A stretch of 64,000 bases of DNA from Calocera cornea HHB12733 (GCA_001632435.1 KV423983.1:62001-126000); one strand, 5' to 3'; shown: positions 35,611-47,379, counted from the first letter of the stretch. Numbers and translations are program-made. Notes: generated by a model from the sequence alone, not told the origin.

Positions 35611-35900
35611 AATCAGGAAAGGTCGCTGCTTGTCCAGACGAGGTAGCCAGTATTGTAGTGTAGTTCCCAGTATTGTAATGCAACTTTGCTCCCTAATTCA
35701 ACACCTACCTAGCTAACAACTAATTATCACTGGGTACGACTAATTATCAGCGGGTACAACTAACTATCAATGGGTACGGCTAACTATCACTGGGTACAAC
35801 TAATTATTATTGGGTATGACGAACGATTCTTTACGACAAACAATTTGTCACGACTAATCATCATTAGGTATGACTAAGTATCATTGGTTACGCCTAGCTT
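35611..35900 (-). repeat. Right inverted end with five to seven 20-bp repeat units
   Basis: This is the reverse complement of the left end: the unique inner block is nearly identical, and the array is shorter and more divergent towards its outer edge (about 35830-35900). Confidence 0.85.
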
Positions 35901-35972
35901 GACTACCACACAAATCCATTAGAGGTACATGTAAATTCATATCACCCGTCCCATAATGTCTCCTCCACATCT

Positions 35973-37185
35973 CTAGTAGTGCTCAAGCTTGATGATTTCT
36001 GGTACCTTGCCCTTCTGCTCCAGAATGCGCTCAAGGTTCTTCTTGCCCTTCGCCACCTGCGCCACAAACGTGTTGTGGTTTGCCGGCAGCACGCCCTTGC
36101 CGCCATTGTCCCTCCAGATCCTTATCGACTTGTCCCGCACCTCTAACAGCGGAAGGTTCGATGTGGCGTTGTGCGCAATGAGCCAAAGAGAGAGGCGATG
36201 CAGGTTGTCCTCCTCCTGCGCTGGCGCATAGGCCGTCGGGTTGCACACCATCCGCCGCAGCGCCTCGACGTCTTCCACCGTCATCTTGGTTGCAAGTGTT
36301 GCGCGGTCCAAGATGTGGGCGGCAAAGCCGACAAAGACAGCGTACCACGCCTCTTGCTCCGCATTGGTCAGTATATATGAGCCCGATTGCGCGTTCCTCC
36401 AACATGCACCGCTCCATGCGAGCGAAGTCACCCAGGTCGAAGAGCTTGCTGGCTGTGAAACTCTTGCTGACGGTCCAGGCAAAGTGCTTCACCCAGCCAC
36501 CTTGAAAGCTGGGTGCAGCCGGTCAGAAAGCAGTCGCTGGGGCGCAGATGGGCCACTCACACTTGCATACCGGGCCGCAGAACGATGTAGTACCAATCCC
36601 CGAGCCGCTGCCTTCTCACCTTGTCCTCCAACAGGAGGCCATCAGCGACTCCCTGGGGGTCGGTAGCCAGACGTCGGAGGGTTGCCTCGTTGTATCGCAC
36701 GTAGAACCACACCTTGATTCCCTTGAGTTGGGCAATATAGGTGCATCACCCACCGGTATTGTGGTGACCGTTGGTGAACGTGCCCAGCATGGAGATCAGG
36801 GCCCATGCAGCCTCCCGGAGCTCTGTCCTCTGGACAAACGCTGCAAACGCGCCAAGAATGAAACTCCAATAGGCGAGGGTGAGCGTACAGAACAATCTGG
36901 GGAAATGTATCAGTTCCGCGTCCAGCGCACCGTTCACGGGAGCATTGCATACCATAGGAAATCCGGCCAGCCCCAGCCCACGTAGGGGCAGTCGAGGGTG
37001 TTGTACACAAAGCCAGGTGTGGGCTTGCTGGGGTCGTAGCAATTGCCCTTCGCCTTCATCCGCCGCCGATGCTCCCTGAAGAATTGGCAGGACATCTCCT
37101 GGTGGATCTCCTTGCCCTCATCCATCTTGCCCCGCATCCGCTTAGCGAGTCGGTCCATGTCTGTAGCAACGTCAGCCGGCAGCAA
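35973..37185 (-). CDS. Unknown multi-exon gene
   Basis: Reverse-strand frames that appear to be exons of one protein. From the right: ATG at 37185 with DMDRLAKRMRGKMDEGKEIH and DCPYVGWGWPDFLWYA; then LFCTLTLAYWSFILGAFAAF and AWALISMLGTFTNGHHNTG; then RRLATDPQGVADGLLLEDKV and GDWYYIVLRPGMQV; then GGWVKHFAWTVSKSFTASKL; and last EQEAWYAVFVGFAAHILDRA, HRLSLWLIAHNATSNLPLLE and a stop after IIKLEHY at 35973. Splice sites were not all resolved and one join (near 36955) gives a stop, so the gene may be broken. No domain is recognised. Composition resembles the unknown gene at 26480-28455. Confidence 0.4.
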
Positions 37186-39437
37186 AGGAGAAAGCTGTTC
37201 ATCCGGCGCACCAATACGACAGACTTATGCTGACTAACAGTCTACTAGGCCTCCTACGAGACTGCCTCTCCAACCAGTTCCTAAGCAGCATTTAGCAGGG
37301 CGATACAGAGAGCATCACTGGCTCAGTGACCTATCGCAATGTAAAGGTGGGTCTTACTTACAGTGCCAAGCATGGAGGTTGCTCATGATATCTACCCGTT
37401 GCTTAGCAGTCTATGTGTCTAAGTATGAAGTATCTTCAGGTCAAGCGGCCAGCATGGTAAAGAGAGTATAAGGGTGTTCAACATAACTCGGATGTATGTC
37501 ATGTGGCGGTTAAACGGACGGGCAGCGCAAAAATTCCTTCTGTCAACCACCAAAACAGCAAAACATTCAAAAAGAAGATGTACAGTAGTAGAGTCACAGA
37601 GGAGACAACAGGGTGGAGAGGAGAACAACAAAACACCCGCAGCCTGTGCCTATGTAAACAGCAATTCTGCCTGTGTACAATATCACAAATTATACAATGT
37701 GCCTTTTCAGTACCCAGTGGGCTGGCATGATCTGGCAAGAGAAGAGCAGCAAGACCAGTATACTGTATGTGCGTGTGGGCTGGATGGGTTTACAGTACCG
37801 GTCCGACCGGACGAGAAGTCCTTGGAGCTCCATGTAAGAGCGGGAGCGAACGCCACCCCCGCAATCCCTCTCTGATTCCCTCCCATTCAAAGAGAGCATG
37901 CCCCCATCCGGACGCATCCGGACTTACATAAGCCAGAAAGCAGCCAGATAGGGGTCCTTTTGCCTCCGTGTTCCGCGTCACATGTGCTTCCATGTTTGCC
38001 TCCTTTTGGATTTTACCTCCTGACTTTTTGCTTCGATCCAGTGGCTGCGCGGGGCCCCACACAGCCACTGGGTGGAAGCAAAAAGTCAGGAAGTAAGTAA
38101 ACATTTCAGAGATAATCTGAGATATGAATATATCCCTCAACCATTGCTGTAGTTATTATATCTCTGTGAAATTACCTAAACAATATTTTTGGAGTGTTTT
38201 TGTTGCATTATTCATGAAATAAAATTGATAATCAAATCACGCAAAAAAGGAAGCAATTTAATTGAGTCCGCTATTCTGCTTCCATTTTGCTTCCATTATG
38301 TAGAGGGACTTGAGCCTGTGCACGGTGGGGCAAAGTGGCGCGATCAGGGTCCATCCGGAATGTCTGGACGGAATTGCATCCGGAAGGGTTGTCACACCCC
38401 TGGCACATAGTGGATTCAAACGGGCTAGTCTCTTTGTACATTCCCCCTCATAACGCAATTCGACTGTATTATTCCATATTGTCTCACCTCCGACCGCCGG
38501 CTGCAGCCATTGTTATTGGCTTGTTAGGCTGCGTACGACGTGTCGCGTGAGTCGTTTTTGCGGGGTAACCCTGCCCTGCCCTGGATCATGCGTTGCCATC
38601 GCTCAAGGCTTCGTGCGGTGCAGACGGTGCCCTTGCCTTCCAGGCCGATCCCTTGCCGAGCCTTTGCATTGGCCAGCTTGGTGCCCTTGTGGAGTCACAC
38701 TGCTCCTCAGGCTCTTCCGATGTTCTCTTGACTGGCTGGGCTGCTATGTCTGGCAACACTCCCAACCCTGTGACCAACGATATATGCTCCTCTTCTGCTT
38801 AGCCGTGCTTCTCAACCCAGGAATGCTGGTAAGCTCTCATTTCATCTCGAGATTCAGTTGTCTGAAGGCAACATAGCCATGCGTTCCAAGCATGTGATTC
38901 GGGAACGTAGATGTTGGAGCACGCGTGCCGCCTGGACGGAATGTATGCTCAGTCATTGGCATCAGCCTACCTGCCGTCAGGACTTAGGTCCATCCGGCGG
39001 TTTATCTGATACTTGTCGACCCATGACTGCCATTCTCTACCCTAGCGCCAGTCCCCTACGTCAACCTCTAAAGTCTGTTATCCTCGCAATGCCGTTCTCC
39101 GAGGACCTGCCTTTCCGGGCTGCCTTTCGCAACTTCTACGCTTGTGTGGGGCCCCATGGGTAGAATCCTGCATCAGACCTTCCCCTTCTGCCCGCCTTGC
39201 TGGGGAACAATCGAACCAGGATACAGGGATCAGCTGACGATGTTCCACTGCTCTGCGATCGTGCACGTCCAACCCCCGCCGGACCGGACTAGGTAAGGAC
39301 ACAATATCGGTCCATTTCTGAACCGCTCTAACCTGTTCTTGATGCTATAAGTAGACCGTCAGGCTGGCTTGTATATCCTTGCGCTTGCGTGTTCTTACCC
39401 CGCTTGAGATCCCCCCAGCTCTGTTCTGAGAAGTACA
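37186..39437. other. Intergenic region, partly AT-rich
   Basis: A marked AT-rich patch lies at about 38080-38300. Short motifs such as catccgga recur (37900, 38350, 38380, 38990). No gene with a recognisable domain is seen; the right end presumably holds the promoter of the alcohol oxidase gene. Confidence 0.5.
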
Positions 39438-41154
39438 ATGGTGCAAGTCAAGGAAGTCGATGTTATCGTCTGCGGTGGCGGCCCCGCCGGTTGCATTGTT
39501 GCTGGTCGTCTGGCCTATGCCGACCCGAACCTGCAGGTCATGCTCATTGAGGGTACGCACTCTTGTATGACAAATGCGAGCTCTGCTCATCATGATGCAG
39601 CTGGTGCAAACAACAGGGACGATCCTTGGGTCTACCGCCCTGGTATTTACGTCAGGAACATGCAGCAGAATGGAATGTTAGTACATGAGCCCGTTGTGAT
39701 CTCATGCTAGAGACTAAAGATGGGAACAGCAATGACAAGGCTACCTTCTACGTTGACACGATGGAGTCCAGCCATATGCATGGTCGCAAAGCCATTGTTC
39801 CGTGTGCCAACATCCTCGGAGGCGGCAGCAGCATCAACTTCCAGATGTACACCCGTGCTTCTGCTTCCAATTGGGGTATGTTCGTTCTCTCAGACGGTAT
39901 TACCCAAGCTGAAAAGTGCACAAGATGACTTCAAGGCCGAGGGCTGGAAGGCGAAGGGTGAGCTGAGCTCTGGCACTCCTGCCCAATTTAGCTGAACACT
40001 TGATAATAGATCTTGTCCCGCTCATGAAGAGGCTCGAGAACTACCAGAAGCCATGCAACAACGACACCCACGGCTACAATGGCCCGATCGCCATCTCCAA
40101 TGGACGCCAGATCACCACCCTCGCCCAGGACTTCTTGAGGGCTTTGGAGGCTGTTGGCGTGTCTTTCAGCGGTACGTTGATTTTCCGGATCACGTGTCTC
40201 CCAGCTAAGTTCTGCTCCAGACGATATCCAGGATCTGGATACTGCCCACGGCGTGGAGATCTGGGCCAAGTACATCAACCGGCAGACCGGCCATCGTAGC
40301 GACGCTGCAACTGCTTATGTTTACAGTGTGATGGATGTTCAGAGCAACCTCCACCTGAGAACGAACATCAAGGTGTCCCACGTCATCTTTGAGGGCAACA
40401 AGGCTGTCGGCGTTGCCTACGTTCCCGCTAAGGGCTGCACGAATCTGGGCAAAATTAAGGAGACTATTGTGTGTGCATCTTGCTTGACCGTTTGGATGTT
40501 GCTGACTGTGAGGCTGTCCCTAGGTCCGCGCCAGGAAGATGGTCATCATTTCGTCCGGTACCCTCGGCACTCCCCAGATCCTCGAGCGCTCCGGTGTTGG
40601 TAGCGCCCAGCTGCTTAAGAGCCTCAACATCAAGGTTGTCAGTGATCTCCCGGGTGTTGGTGAGCAATACCAGGATCACTACACCACCCTGACACATAAG
40701 CATGCCCCCATATCAATAGTGAGCATTGGCTAACAAGGGATTAGTCTACCGTGTGTCGAATGACTCCGTCACCACCAACGACTTCCTGCGCGGTGACAAG
40801 GCTACACAAGATAAGCTCTTCAAGCAGTGGGAGGTCAGCCCCGAGAAGGCCCTCTTGTCCTCCAACCACATCGACGCCGGCTTCAAGATCCGTCCAACTG
40901 AGGAGGAGCTCAAGGAGATGGGACCCGAGTTCAACAAGCTCTGGGACTCATACTTCAAGGACAAGCCCGACAAGCCTGTAATGTTCAGCTCCATCGTCTC
41001 CGGCGCCTACGCCGACCACACCCTCCTGCCCCCAGGCAAGTACATTACCATGTTCCAGTACCTCGAGTACCCCGCCAGCTGTGGCAAGACTGGTTCGACA
41101 TGGTACGTCCCTTTCCGTGCCACCCACGGTTGCGGTTCTCATGAGACCCCTTGA
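39438..41154 (+). pseudogene. Alcohol (methanol) oxidase, GMC oxidoreductase family, 3' truncated
   Basis: Fungal alcohol oxidase is a peroxisomal FAD enzyme of about 650 residues that oxidises methanol or short alcohols to aldehyde and H2O2. The ATG at 39438 begins an exon with the FAD-binding VDVIVCGGGPAGCIVAGRL. After an intron at 39553-39600 come DPWVYRPGIYVRNM, RKAIVPCANILGGGSSINFQ (GMC signature 1), DLVPLMKRLENYQKPCNNDT, DTAHGVEIWAKYINRQTGH, MVIISSGTLGTPQILERSGV (GMC signature 2) and GKYITMFQYLEYPAS, with several further short introns. The normal protein continues for roughly 200 residues including the active-site His/Asn; here homology ends at about 41090 and the frame closes at 41154. 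The intron near 39680 also lacks a good structure. The copy is therefore almost certainly non-functional. Confidence 0.8.
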
Positions 41155-41187
41155 TGCATTGCCCAGGCATCTGTCCTCAACAATGGT

Positions 41188-41817
41188 ATGCAGCCCTCTG
41201 CTCTCACGGGCTTGCCCTCGGTGGTGAGTCCCAAGGCATGCCAAGCCAGCATGCAACTGACCCCCTTGGTGCAGCCAGCAAGCTTGTCCCCACCTGCACA
41301 AATGGCGCACATGTTGCGGGTCCCAATAGAACAAGGCTTCCCGCTTCCAGCGGACGAAAACAACAGGGTGGACCAGGGGCACGGAGAAGGAGAAGGAGGA
41401 GACGATGCAATGGAAGGAGGAGGAGACAGGGGCTGGCAAGCAGGAGGAGACGGGGAGTGGGAGGGATTGGGACAAGCACACCGGGACGGCAAGAAGTTGG
41501 TTGGGGCAAGTGCGGTTGCCGTCCTCACCGCCGGCCACTCTGACTCCCACACCCCCGAACCAACCGCCATCACCAAACCCATCGCCGCAAGCGCCAAGCA
41601 GCCATCCAAGCCTAAGAAGTGTGAGGTCCCGCGTTACCGCCGCGAATTCAAGTTGCCTGAGACCGATAGCAAGACTGAGCCTGCTCCGCCAGCCACCCCA
41701 ACCAAACCCTTGGTGCCCAGCAAGAGAGCAAAGCGGCAGGGCAGCGGCGAGAGCGCCGATCGTGAGCAGCGGAAACAGATCAAGACGGTCACATTGCCGG
41801 CGAGTGACTGTGAGTAG
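41188..41817 (+). CDS. Hypothetical low-complexity protein
   Basis: A 209-codon frame with a Glu/Gly-rich middle and a Lys/Arg/Pro-rich end (TKPLVPSKRAKRQGSGESAD). No domain and no homologue within the window. It starts directly after the truncated alcohol oxidase and stops before the poly(G) run, so it may be a chance frame. Confidence 0.25.
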   Translation: MQPSALTGLPSVVSPKACQASMQLTPLVQPASLSPPAQMAHMLRVPIEQGFPLPADENNRVDQGHGEGEGGDDAMEGGGDRGWQAGGDGEWEGLGQAHRDGKKLVGASAVAVLTAGHSDSHTPEPTAITKPIAASAKQPSKPKKCEVPRYRREFKLPETDSKTEPAPPATPTKPLVPSKRAKRQGSGESADREQRKQIKTVTLPASDCE

Positions 41818-41834
41818 GGCCGTGTCACCTGGCT

Positions 41835-41882
<48 letters not shown>
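41835..41882. repeat. Poly(G) tract, 48 bases
   Basis: An uninterrupted run of 48 G on the plus strand. Such a tract could form G-quadruplexes, but a homopolymer this long is also a typical site of sequencing or assembly error, so the true length is uncertain. Confidence 0.9.
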
Positions 41883-41884
<2 letters not shown>

Positions 41885-42309
41885 GAAGGATGGATTCGGA
41901 CGGGCATGTATAATGTTGTGGACTGTTCTCCTCTCTTTGACTCTGGGCTTGTACCTCCGGCACAATCTGCCTATCTACTCTATACTTGTAACACTGCTAA
42001 TACCATGCAATCTATGCCCGAAGTTGGACAGTCTTGTATTACCAAGATCTATGACTGGGTATCTCCCGCTGCATATCTCTCTCTAAGGTCATCCATGAGG
42101 CTGTCCCGGCTAACTATCCACTCTCGCCTGCTGGTCTCGCACTTTTTCTCCGCTGGCAAGGCACTACTCTGTGTGCCAGTGTTGAGGGTGAGGTCCCGCG
42201 CCGACGCAGCTAGGCGTCTTTGTAGTCTGTTGATTCTGCCGCAGTGTAATATTTGAAGAGGCGGAAACCCATCCGGAAGAGACAGTGGGGGCGGGCAGGG
42301 GCCGCAGTG
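41883..42309. other. Region between poly(G) and NLR E
   Basis: No gene is recognised. Homology with NLR D begins only at about 42295, which places the 5' breakpoint of NLR E here. Confidence 0.5.
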
Positions 42310-45273
42310 ATGTGCATAAGAAGCTTGATTCCATCAGCTCGCAGCTCTCGGTACAACAGTTCTCCTGGGTATTCATCCGTGCACTGAGTTCTAGTGCAGC
42401 TGCTCTACAGTGTTGGGGTCGGTGCTCGTCTGGATGAATTGAAGCGGGAGGTGCGACTTGCGGCTTCACACAATATCCGTCAACTGACACAGAGACAGGT
42501 AACGGGTGTTGCTGTGTTGCAACGGTACGTCCTATAATGCCCTAGCATGAACTAACACTGACTCATTCACAGTCCTCAAGGACACCCTATGTTTCTGGAT
42601 ATACCACCCAAGCCAGCCGTTTTTTACGGTAGGGATGACATAGTGGGGACTATCGTTCAACTGATTAACGGAAATGACGCCTGTCATATCCCGCTGCTTG
42701 GCCCGGGAGGAATCGGGAAAACATCGGTAGCAGCCGCGGTTGTGAACGACAGCACCGTTTGCATGAAATATGGACGCAACATTATCTTCGCAAGCTGCGA
42801 GGCGGCGATGTCAGCCGACGGTATCGTAAACCTGCTGGCCGCTGCCTTGGACTTGCCTCTGGATGGAACTGTTCGACGCGCGCTGTTTGCGTCGTTGTCC
42901 TTCCGCGGTCACCTTCTTTTGGTCCTTGACAATCTTGAAACTGCTTGGGACTCAACAGAGCGGACGCATGTGGAGCAGCTGCTAGGGAAGCTGACGGAGT
43001 TGGCCTCTCTGTCGCTCATCATCATGATGAGAGGTGCTGCTCGACCTGCGGGGGTGAGCTGGGCGGAAGAAGATATCCAGCCTCTTGCGCCCCTGCCGCT
43101 TCACGCATCCCGTCAGATGTGGACTCAGATCGCTCGACGGGATGATGGGCATCTGGATCGGCTACTGAGGCTGTTGGATGGACTCCCTCTGGCAATCAGT
43201 CTGATGGCACATCAAGGGCAGCTAGTCGGCCCGAAAGACCTAATTGAGGTGTACGAGACAGAGAAGACATCCTTGCTTGAGACAATGCCCGGGGGACAAT
43301 TGATGAGTTTGGAAGTTTCTATACGGCTGTCACTAAGTTCTCATACCATGTCTGTGCATCCAGATGCAGGGGATCTACTATCTGTCCTCTTGATCCTCCC
43401 GGGAGGTATATCTATGTCAGCATTGCCATCTGTGCTGCCATGCATGAAGCAAACAAGGAAGAATGCTCTTAGCCTCCTCGGTGTTGCACTAATTCTCCAA
43501 GATGGTAGCCGTCTGATATGCTTAGCCCCCATTCGAGATTTTGTGCTGAGGTACTCTCCTCCCGGCGAGCTATTCCTCACAGAAGTACGAAAGTATTTTA
43601 TGGACTTGACTGCGAATGCAGAAAACATCGGAGGTGTGGGATCTCGAGCCGCGATTGCGCTACTGACAATGGAGTTTGAAAACATCAACTCAGTCTTAAT
43701 TCATTATTGGAGTGCCTATCTGAGTAGTGCTCCTTGGGAGGAAGCCCTCCAGGCTACCCTGCACCTAGCCCAGTTCTCACATGCAACTCGCTTCGGTGAT
43801 TGCATGCCCCTTACAATGTGCGCGAGGAGAACTCTAGAATCCACCGGCAACCGGGCAGGTGCTGCAATGTGCACCAAGTCCATGGGTGATCTGTTGTCGT
43901 CAAAGCGGTGGCAAGAAGCGCTCCCATTGCTGGAAGAAGCCAAGACAGTATTTGAAATATTACAGAACCATTTGGGTACTGCACAATGCAATCAGGGGAT
44001 CGGTGATATCCTGCGTGTGCTTGCTTGAAGAGACGAAGCAATTGCCCGCTTCCAGGAGGCGCAGTTACAATTCCAGATCCTTGGTGAGCCATTGGGCATA
44101 GCCCAATGCTTATATGGAATAGGACGAAGTATAGGGGCTTTGGGCCAGTTTGATGAGAGCAAAAGGCTACTAAGGGAGGCTCACTCCCTGTTGCTAGACC
44201 TCGGGAAGCGGTCTGGCGCGGCAGATTGTACTTGCTCAATTGGGGAGGTGCTTGTCCGCCAAGGCCAATATCCGCAGGCACTTGCTAAGTTTGAGGAAGC
44301 AAAAGGGGAATATGAAGCAATGGGTAGTCGAACTGGTGCTGCACTGTGCTTAAGCAAACGGGCTAATGCCCTGACATGGATGACAAAGTTCGAAGAGGCG
44401 ATCGCCAGATATGAGGAAGCCAAGGCAGAGTTTGAAGCCGTGGACTACCGCCCGGGAATAGCTGAGTGCACAGGACAAATTGGTCAAATACTTTCCATGG
44501 TAGGCCGATATGAAGAAGCCGTGCCAAGACTTGAAGAAGGGAGATCCATGCTTGAGACGGTTGGTTCCGTATATGGAGTGGCAAGGTACACACACTGTCT
44601 CGGTCAGATATTTCGCCTCCGGAATCAACACGAGACGGCCATAGCAGTGCTGCAGCAAGCGAAGGATCAGTTCCAATCAATAGGCCACTGCCAAGGTGTA
44701 GCGCATTGCATGGAGGTCATTGGTGAGTTGTTTCGCAAGGTTGGTCGACCGGACAACACACGGAGGATGTTGCAGGCAGCCAGAACCGAGTTCAAAGCCA
44801 TTGGAGATCTGCTCGGTGCTGCAAATTGTTCAATTGTACTTGGAAACTTGCAAGGTATGCTGAATCGATATGAAGAAAGCATTGCGACTTTCGAAGAGGG
44901 CAAAGCGCAGTTTGAGGCAATTGGAGAAACTTACAGTGTAGCTTATTGCATTCTGGGAATTGGGGAAAGTCTGTGCTTTTCTGGTAAATGGAGTGAGGCC
45001 GTCGAAGAGGCAGAAAAGGTCAAAGAGATGTCCACTCTACTCGGAAATCGGCATGGAATCGCGGCAGCAAACGGCCTTCTCGGGCACATTGCTTTGAGCC
45101 AAAACCGACTGGAAGATGCAACGCTGCTTATCGGAGAAAGCTTGGCACTGTTCGAAGACATGCGGATCCCCAATAAATCAGAGGAGTGTCGCAAGGTGTT
45201 GGAAGAAGTGCGTTCGAAAATGGCTGCGCAGCAAGAAGGAAGAGTCGCAAGGGTGGAATGGTTGAATGACTGA
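42310..45273 (+). pseudogene. NLR gene E: 5'-truncated NB-ARC/TPR gene with one in-frame TGA
   Basis: A close relative of NLR D in opposite orientation. Recognisable exons are the end of exon 3 (to 42350), 42400-42450, a 26-nt microexon 42499-42524 and the large exon 42573-45273; the first two N-terminal exons seen in D are missing. The ATPase is complete: GPGGIGKTS, LLLVLDN, IMMRG, GLPLA. The frame is interrupted by a single TGA at 44026-44028, in the second TPR, where D has CGA (LHRNNEA versus LA-stop-RDEA); reading then continues without a shift through nine more TPRs to 45273. One stop and loss of the N-terminal domain point to a recent pseudogene; a truncated ATPase with one TPR is the alternative product if transcribed. 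Confidence 0.85.
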
Positions 45274-45377
45274 GGCTGAGGCTGGTCGCAGACTGGGTTG
45301 GAGACCGCAGACAAAGCCTTCTCAGGCAAGCAACACGGGCCGCACGGTGCGAAGCCACAGATATCTATGGGAAATGA

Positions 45378-47298
45378 GAGATATCCGCCAGAATTCCCGG
45401 CATGACACGCTTAAATGCTAGGTTGCCCGTAATGAAACAATAAATCTATAATGCCTGTCATTTCTGTCATGTCCCTATCTCTAGATACTAGTGCCCAGAT
45501 GGCCCGACTCTGCTCTCCTTGCGCTTGTTTGCTGGATGACCTCTTTGTCTCTTGCGTGGTGGTTCACCAATCTCATTGTCTGCTTCCAAATTGGTAATGC
45601 GGACTACTGGGTATGCCTCTGCATATGTTGCTTTCAATGTTGTTGAGAGGTAGAGATCATTGATATAGAGGCCTGGGTCAACCTTGAAGCGCAGACAGAG
45701 TGCAATTGCATGCGCACAGGGAATAAGATATTGCTGGAAGTAGCGACAGGTACAGTAGCCTGCTCAGAGCTCCGGGTAGAGTGTCACTTCATGCTCATCT
45801 GTAGTGTGATCCAGACTGGAGCGGGCCAGAGCACTGGTGGGGCTCAATGCCAGGATCAAGTAGCATCAAGCTGCTGTGAGGTTGTGAACAAAAACCTCAT
45901 GCTGAATTGGAACATGTAGTTGATGGAGGCTGAGTGTGTAGAGCTTGCGTTCCAAAAAGCACTCCATCTGGTCGTTCCAAATTGCATCAAGAAGTTGAAG
46001 TGCTGGGAGTGCTCAAGCATGAACAAAGACACTGTTCATTACTTCTGTGGCATTGGAAGTAGCTTGACCAAAACGTGGACTATTGAATGCGGATGTTGCC
46101 CAGCATGCAGGATCGATATCTGTGAAGTACTTTGCAGCTGCTTCAGTAACTTCTGTACGGATGAGTTGAAGACATGCCTGGAAAAGCTTCTTGGTTTCCG
46201 CATAGACAAGGCTCCAGAAATATGGACTGATGCTGGACCTGTGGTTCTTTCTGGTGTTCTGCTCGATATGCTTTGCACAGTATGATTCATCGACCAGGGG
46301 TAGTTGCTTGGACATAGCATTGAGGAGTCCTTTCTGCCGGTCAGATATCATGACTGTTGTTGGTAGATCGAGGCCAGGCAGTGATTCTTTGAGGAGTCAA
46401 AAGAATCTGGACCAAGACTTGGTGTCTTCTTGGAGTGCAAGCCCCCATGCGAGCATGAGGAGCTTATCTTCGGCATTGTATGTGACTGCAAGCAGAAGAA
46501 CATAATTGTATGAAGTCTTTGTGAAAGCGCCATCAACTGCAATAAAGTGGCAGACTGAGTTCCAGGCATTCTTGGCTGCTGACGGACATATGAACAATGA
46601 GTCGAATGTGCCTTCTGCATCGGATTGGATGTGTACTGTTGCACCAGGATCGCGGGCTCAAAGACAACGTGTATAGGCAGTGAGTTTCCGGAACTCATTG
46701 GCCTGCTGTTCAACTGTGTCACCTAGTATGGCTTTCTTTGCCCTATATGCTTGTTCTTTGGAGGTGCCAATGAGCCAACGTCAAAGAACATCAACAAGAG
46801 TCGCTGGTTTGACATCATTCTTCACTGTGATGCTCTTCTTCAACTGGTCCGCAAGGAAGATGGTCCGATTCAAGATTGAATGTGCTTTTGGTGTGAATGT
46901 TTGACATGTGTGGGTTGGAACAATATTGCACACCGCAAATGCCCCATCCTGACGAGTGACAGATGCTCGGAATGGGAAACCATCATCCTCTGCCCGGTTG
47001 CAGGCAACCATGAGCCGGCCTCTATCCCTCTTTGCAACATTATGGGATGCACCTTGAGCGACAGAGTGAGCCATGAGAGCAAGTGCGGCTTCATCGAGAG
47101 ATTCAAAAGGCTGGTCTTTTGATACAGCTTCAACAGCATCCATTGTGGTGGTTACAAGAAGAGGTAGGAAGGGTCACGACGCGTCAAGAATGACACGTCA
47201 AGTGTGACACGTCGGGAAAGGGCATTCTAGCTTTTAAGGTTTCAAGGGGGCAACCTAGCATTAACGCGTCTGACAGCGGGCATTCTGGCGGATATCTC
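45378..47298 (-). mobile_element. Mutator-like DNA element (MULE)
   Basis: The ends are inverted repeats of about 55-60 bases: gagatatccgccagaattcc at 45378 and the complement gagatatccgccagaatgcc from 47298, followed in both by a block containing atgctaggttgccc. Between them lies a MULE transposase frame. Flanking 8-11 bp duplications are not clear. The element sits between the end of NLR E and a fragment of another NLR. Confidence 0.8.
45488..47143 (-). pseudogene. MULE transposase frame with six in-frame TGA codons
   Basis: One continuous reverse-strand frame of 552 codons from ATG 47143 to TAG 45490. It holds an N-terminal MuDR-type DNA-binding domain (DGAFAVCNIVPTHTCQ), the MULE catalytic domain (HFIAVDGAFTKTSYNYVLLL, VMISDRQKGLLNAM, CAKHIEQNTRK) and a SWIM zinc finger (CTCRYFQQYLIPCAHAIAL). 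It is interrupted only by TGA: at 46783-46781, 46660-46658, 46399-46397, 46015-46013, 45868-45866 and 45766-45764. There are no frameshifts and no internal TAA or TAG. Several contexts suggest an original Arg codon, for example WSRFF-stop-LLKESLPG, which matches single CGA to TGA (C to T at CpG) changes. The element is dead in this copy. Confidence 0.85.
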
Positions 47299-47379
47299 CA
47301 TATGGGTCCCCCCTGGATGCAGCATGGTGTACAATGCGTATTGGCGTCCTCCTGTGCGACTGGGGCCGGCATGGAGAGT

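Larger units (their letters stand above)
31976..35900. mobile_element. 3.9-kb element with long inverted ends built of 20-bp tandem repeats
   Basis: Sequences at 31976-32278 and 35611-35900 are inverted copies of each other. From the outside in, each end has an array of about 20-bp units close to tcgtacccagtgataattag, then a unique block tagctaggt.ggtg.tgaattagggagcaaagttgcattacaatactggg, then cctcgtc.ggacaagcagc.acctttcctgat. No transposase is recognised inside, so it is probably a non-autonomous or decayed DNA transposon of unknown superfamily. Exact termini and target duplications are unclear because the outer repeats are divergent. It lies between two broken genes (28.8-31.3 and 36.0-37.2 kb). 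Confidence 0.75.

Noticed and set aside
45488..47143. TGA recoding (stop reassigned or selenocysteine) in the MULE frame
   Set aside because: TGA is used as the terminal stop of other genes here and no SECIS-like structure was looked for successfully; CpG decay explains all six sites.
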